From an uncultured Porphyromonadaceae bacterium (GTDB lineage: Bacteria > Bacteroidota > Bacteroidia > Bacteroidales > Muribaculaceae), in assembly GCA_947177595.1 (NCBI GenBank), contig CAMWUZ010000108.1, positions 1-5,933 of the forward strand: a stretch of 5,933 bases of DNA. Direction: 5' to 3'. Of this stretch, positions 5,144 through 5,933 are shown piece by piece (the first letter of the stretch is position 1; every line of letters starts with the position of its first letter). The position numbers and the translations under genes were made by a program. The notes beneath the pieces were generated by a model that saw nothing but the letters and a program-made list of their open reading frames with translations, was not told the DNA's origin and made no database searches.

Positions 5144-5933
5144 ATGAATTTTAATAAGATATTTGCCGCGGCATTGCTTGCTTGTGCATCTTTGCAGGTT
5201 TCGGCAGTTGATTTCAAACTTCCCGCTCCGGCAGCGGCGGGAGTATATATTGAGGATATTATTACAGGAGAGGTTTTGGCAGATATAAATGCGGATAGAA
5301 CCATGATTCCTGCGAGTATCACCAAAGCCCTTACCTCAGCCTCTGTGCTTGCCGACCGCAAGCCGGAATACCGATTCGCTACCGAGGTATATTTCACAGG
5401 ACCGGTTAAAGGCAATGTAGCCGAAGGTCATCTGGTTGTTAAAGTAAGTGGAGACCCAACTTTGGAGTCGTCATATTTCCCTGAAAACAAAGGTTTTGCC
5501 GATAGTGTGGTGACAGCTTTGAAGCGGATGGGAATCAAGGAGATAACCGGAGATGTACTGGTGGAGAAAGGCGGTTTTTTCGAACAGACGGTTCCGGGCG
5601 GTTGGGTTGAAGAGGATTTGGCGCATCCTTATGGAGCCGGTCATTATGCAGCAAACTATCGCGATAATAAATTTACCCTCTCTTATCCGGATAAAACAGC
5701 TACCCCTCATGTTCCTAATCTGAAAGTGAGGCATTCACCCGCCAAAGGAGCTTTGAAAGTAGATCGCAAGCGAGGCTCAGATGTGTTCCTGACAAAGGGG
5801 AGTGTACGTAGGAAAAAACAGGAACTGGCTCTCGCCAATCCGTCGCCCGAATCCACCTTGGTATATGAATTGAAAAAATCCTTGTCAGATGAAGGTATCT
5901 GCGTCAGCGAAAGTAAGGTAAATGATAATCCAA
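5144..5933 (+). CDS. dacB: D-alanyl-D-alanine carboxypeptidase/endopeptidase, PBP4 (DacB, peptidase S13) family, N-terminal part
   Basis: Periplasmic penicillin-binding protein that trims or cleaves peptidoglycan peptide cross-links. The 263 residues visible run off the right edge; the family is usually 450-500 residues here. From the ATG at 5144 the protein begins MNFNKIFAAALLACASLQVSA, a good signal peptide with a VSA cleavage site after residue 21. The first active-site motif is PASITK, nucleophile S58 and K61, within IPASITKALTSASVL. It is followed by the S13 signature YRFATEVYFTG (76-86) and LVVKVSGDPTL (97-107), and later EDLAHPYGAGHYAANYRDN. The SxN and KTG motifs should lie beyond the window. 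An in-frame ATG at 5129 would add five residues (MNLDR), but the -7 box at 5109-5116 leaves almost no leader for it. A lipoprotein reading at C14 (LLAC) is weaker. It is divergent from tetR, with a 141-nt shared control region. Confidence 0.93.
   Translation, partial: MNFNKIFAAALLACASLQVSAVDFKLPAPAAAGVYIEDIITGEVLADINADRTMIPASITKALTSASVLADRKPEYRFATEVYFTGPVKGNVAEGHLVVKVSGDPTLESSYFPENKGFADSVVTALKRMGIKEITGDVLVEKGGFFEQTVPGGWVEEDLAHPYGAGHYAANYRDNKFTLSYPDKTATPHVPNLKVRHSPAKGALKVDRKRGSDVFLTKGSVRRKKQELALANPSPESTLVYELKKSLSDEGICVSESKVNDNP

Noticed and set aside
5083..5734. Two minus-strand open frames opposite the right-hand gene
   Set aside because: Both are antisense to the dacB-like gene, whose frame carries the PASITK and SGDPTL motifs.
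1..5933. CRISPR array, insertion sequence, tRNA or rRNA, phage or defence genes
   Set aside because: No repeated spacer pattern, terminal inverted repeats with a transposase, tRNA-like cloverleaf or matching protein motif was seen on either strand; the window is filled with core-type genes.

Overview
The window looks like ordinary chromosomal DNA from a member of the Bacteroidota, most likely order Bacteroidales (Muribaculaceae-like would fit, but this cannot be settled from the sequence alone). The pointers are a DUF4290-family protein, which I know only from this phylum, an archaeal/eukaryote-type prolyl-tRNA synthetase, several upstream boxes matching the Bacteroidota -7 consensus TAnnTTTG, and AT-rich gene starts without clear Shine-Dalgarno sequences.

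Layout from left to right. (1) Positions 1-443, minus strand: N-terminal part of proS, cut by the window edge, with its own candidate -7 box at 478-485. (2) Positions 508-2598, minus strand: a tight four-gene run, read from right to left as DUF4290 protein, rimM, a small very acidic protein and an exported OmpA-like protein, with gaps of 3, 13 and 8 nt. A good promoter (-33 at 2643-2646, -7 at 2615-2622) sits just upstream of the first gene. (3) Positions 2705-5002, minus strand: a TetR-type regulator, a FabH-like ketoacyl-ACP synthase III and FabG, read in that order. The first two genes overlap by 10 nt and the next two are 19 nt apart. The run ends at a perfect 14-bp hairpin with a T-tract (2637-2680). 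(4) Positions 5003-5143: divergent control region with a candidate operator of CACAAA/TTTGTG half-sites next to the tetR start, and a -7 box for the plus-strand gene. (5) Position 5144 to the right edge, plus strand: start of a PBP4/DacB-type D-alanyl-D-alanine carboxypeptidase, truncated by the window.

How the genes may work together: the TetR protein probably controls its own operon, which encodes the condensing and reducing steps of type II fatty acid synthesis, and may also affect the divergent peptidoglycan gene. The DUF4290-rimM run joins 30S ribosome maturation (RimM) with three genes whose link to it is unknown. I found no mobile element, CRISPR array, tRNA, rRNA or recognisable defence or otherwise exotic system. 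The points worth a second look are local: a terminator overlapping the next promoter, two adjacent genes in the same frame split by a single stop codon, the putative operator, and a small conserved-looking acidic protein of unknown role.
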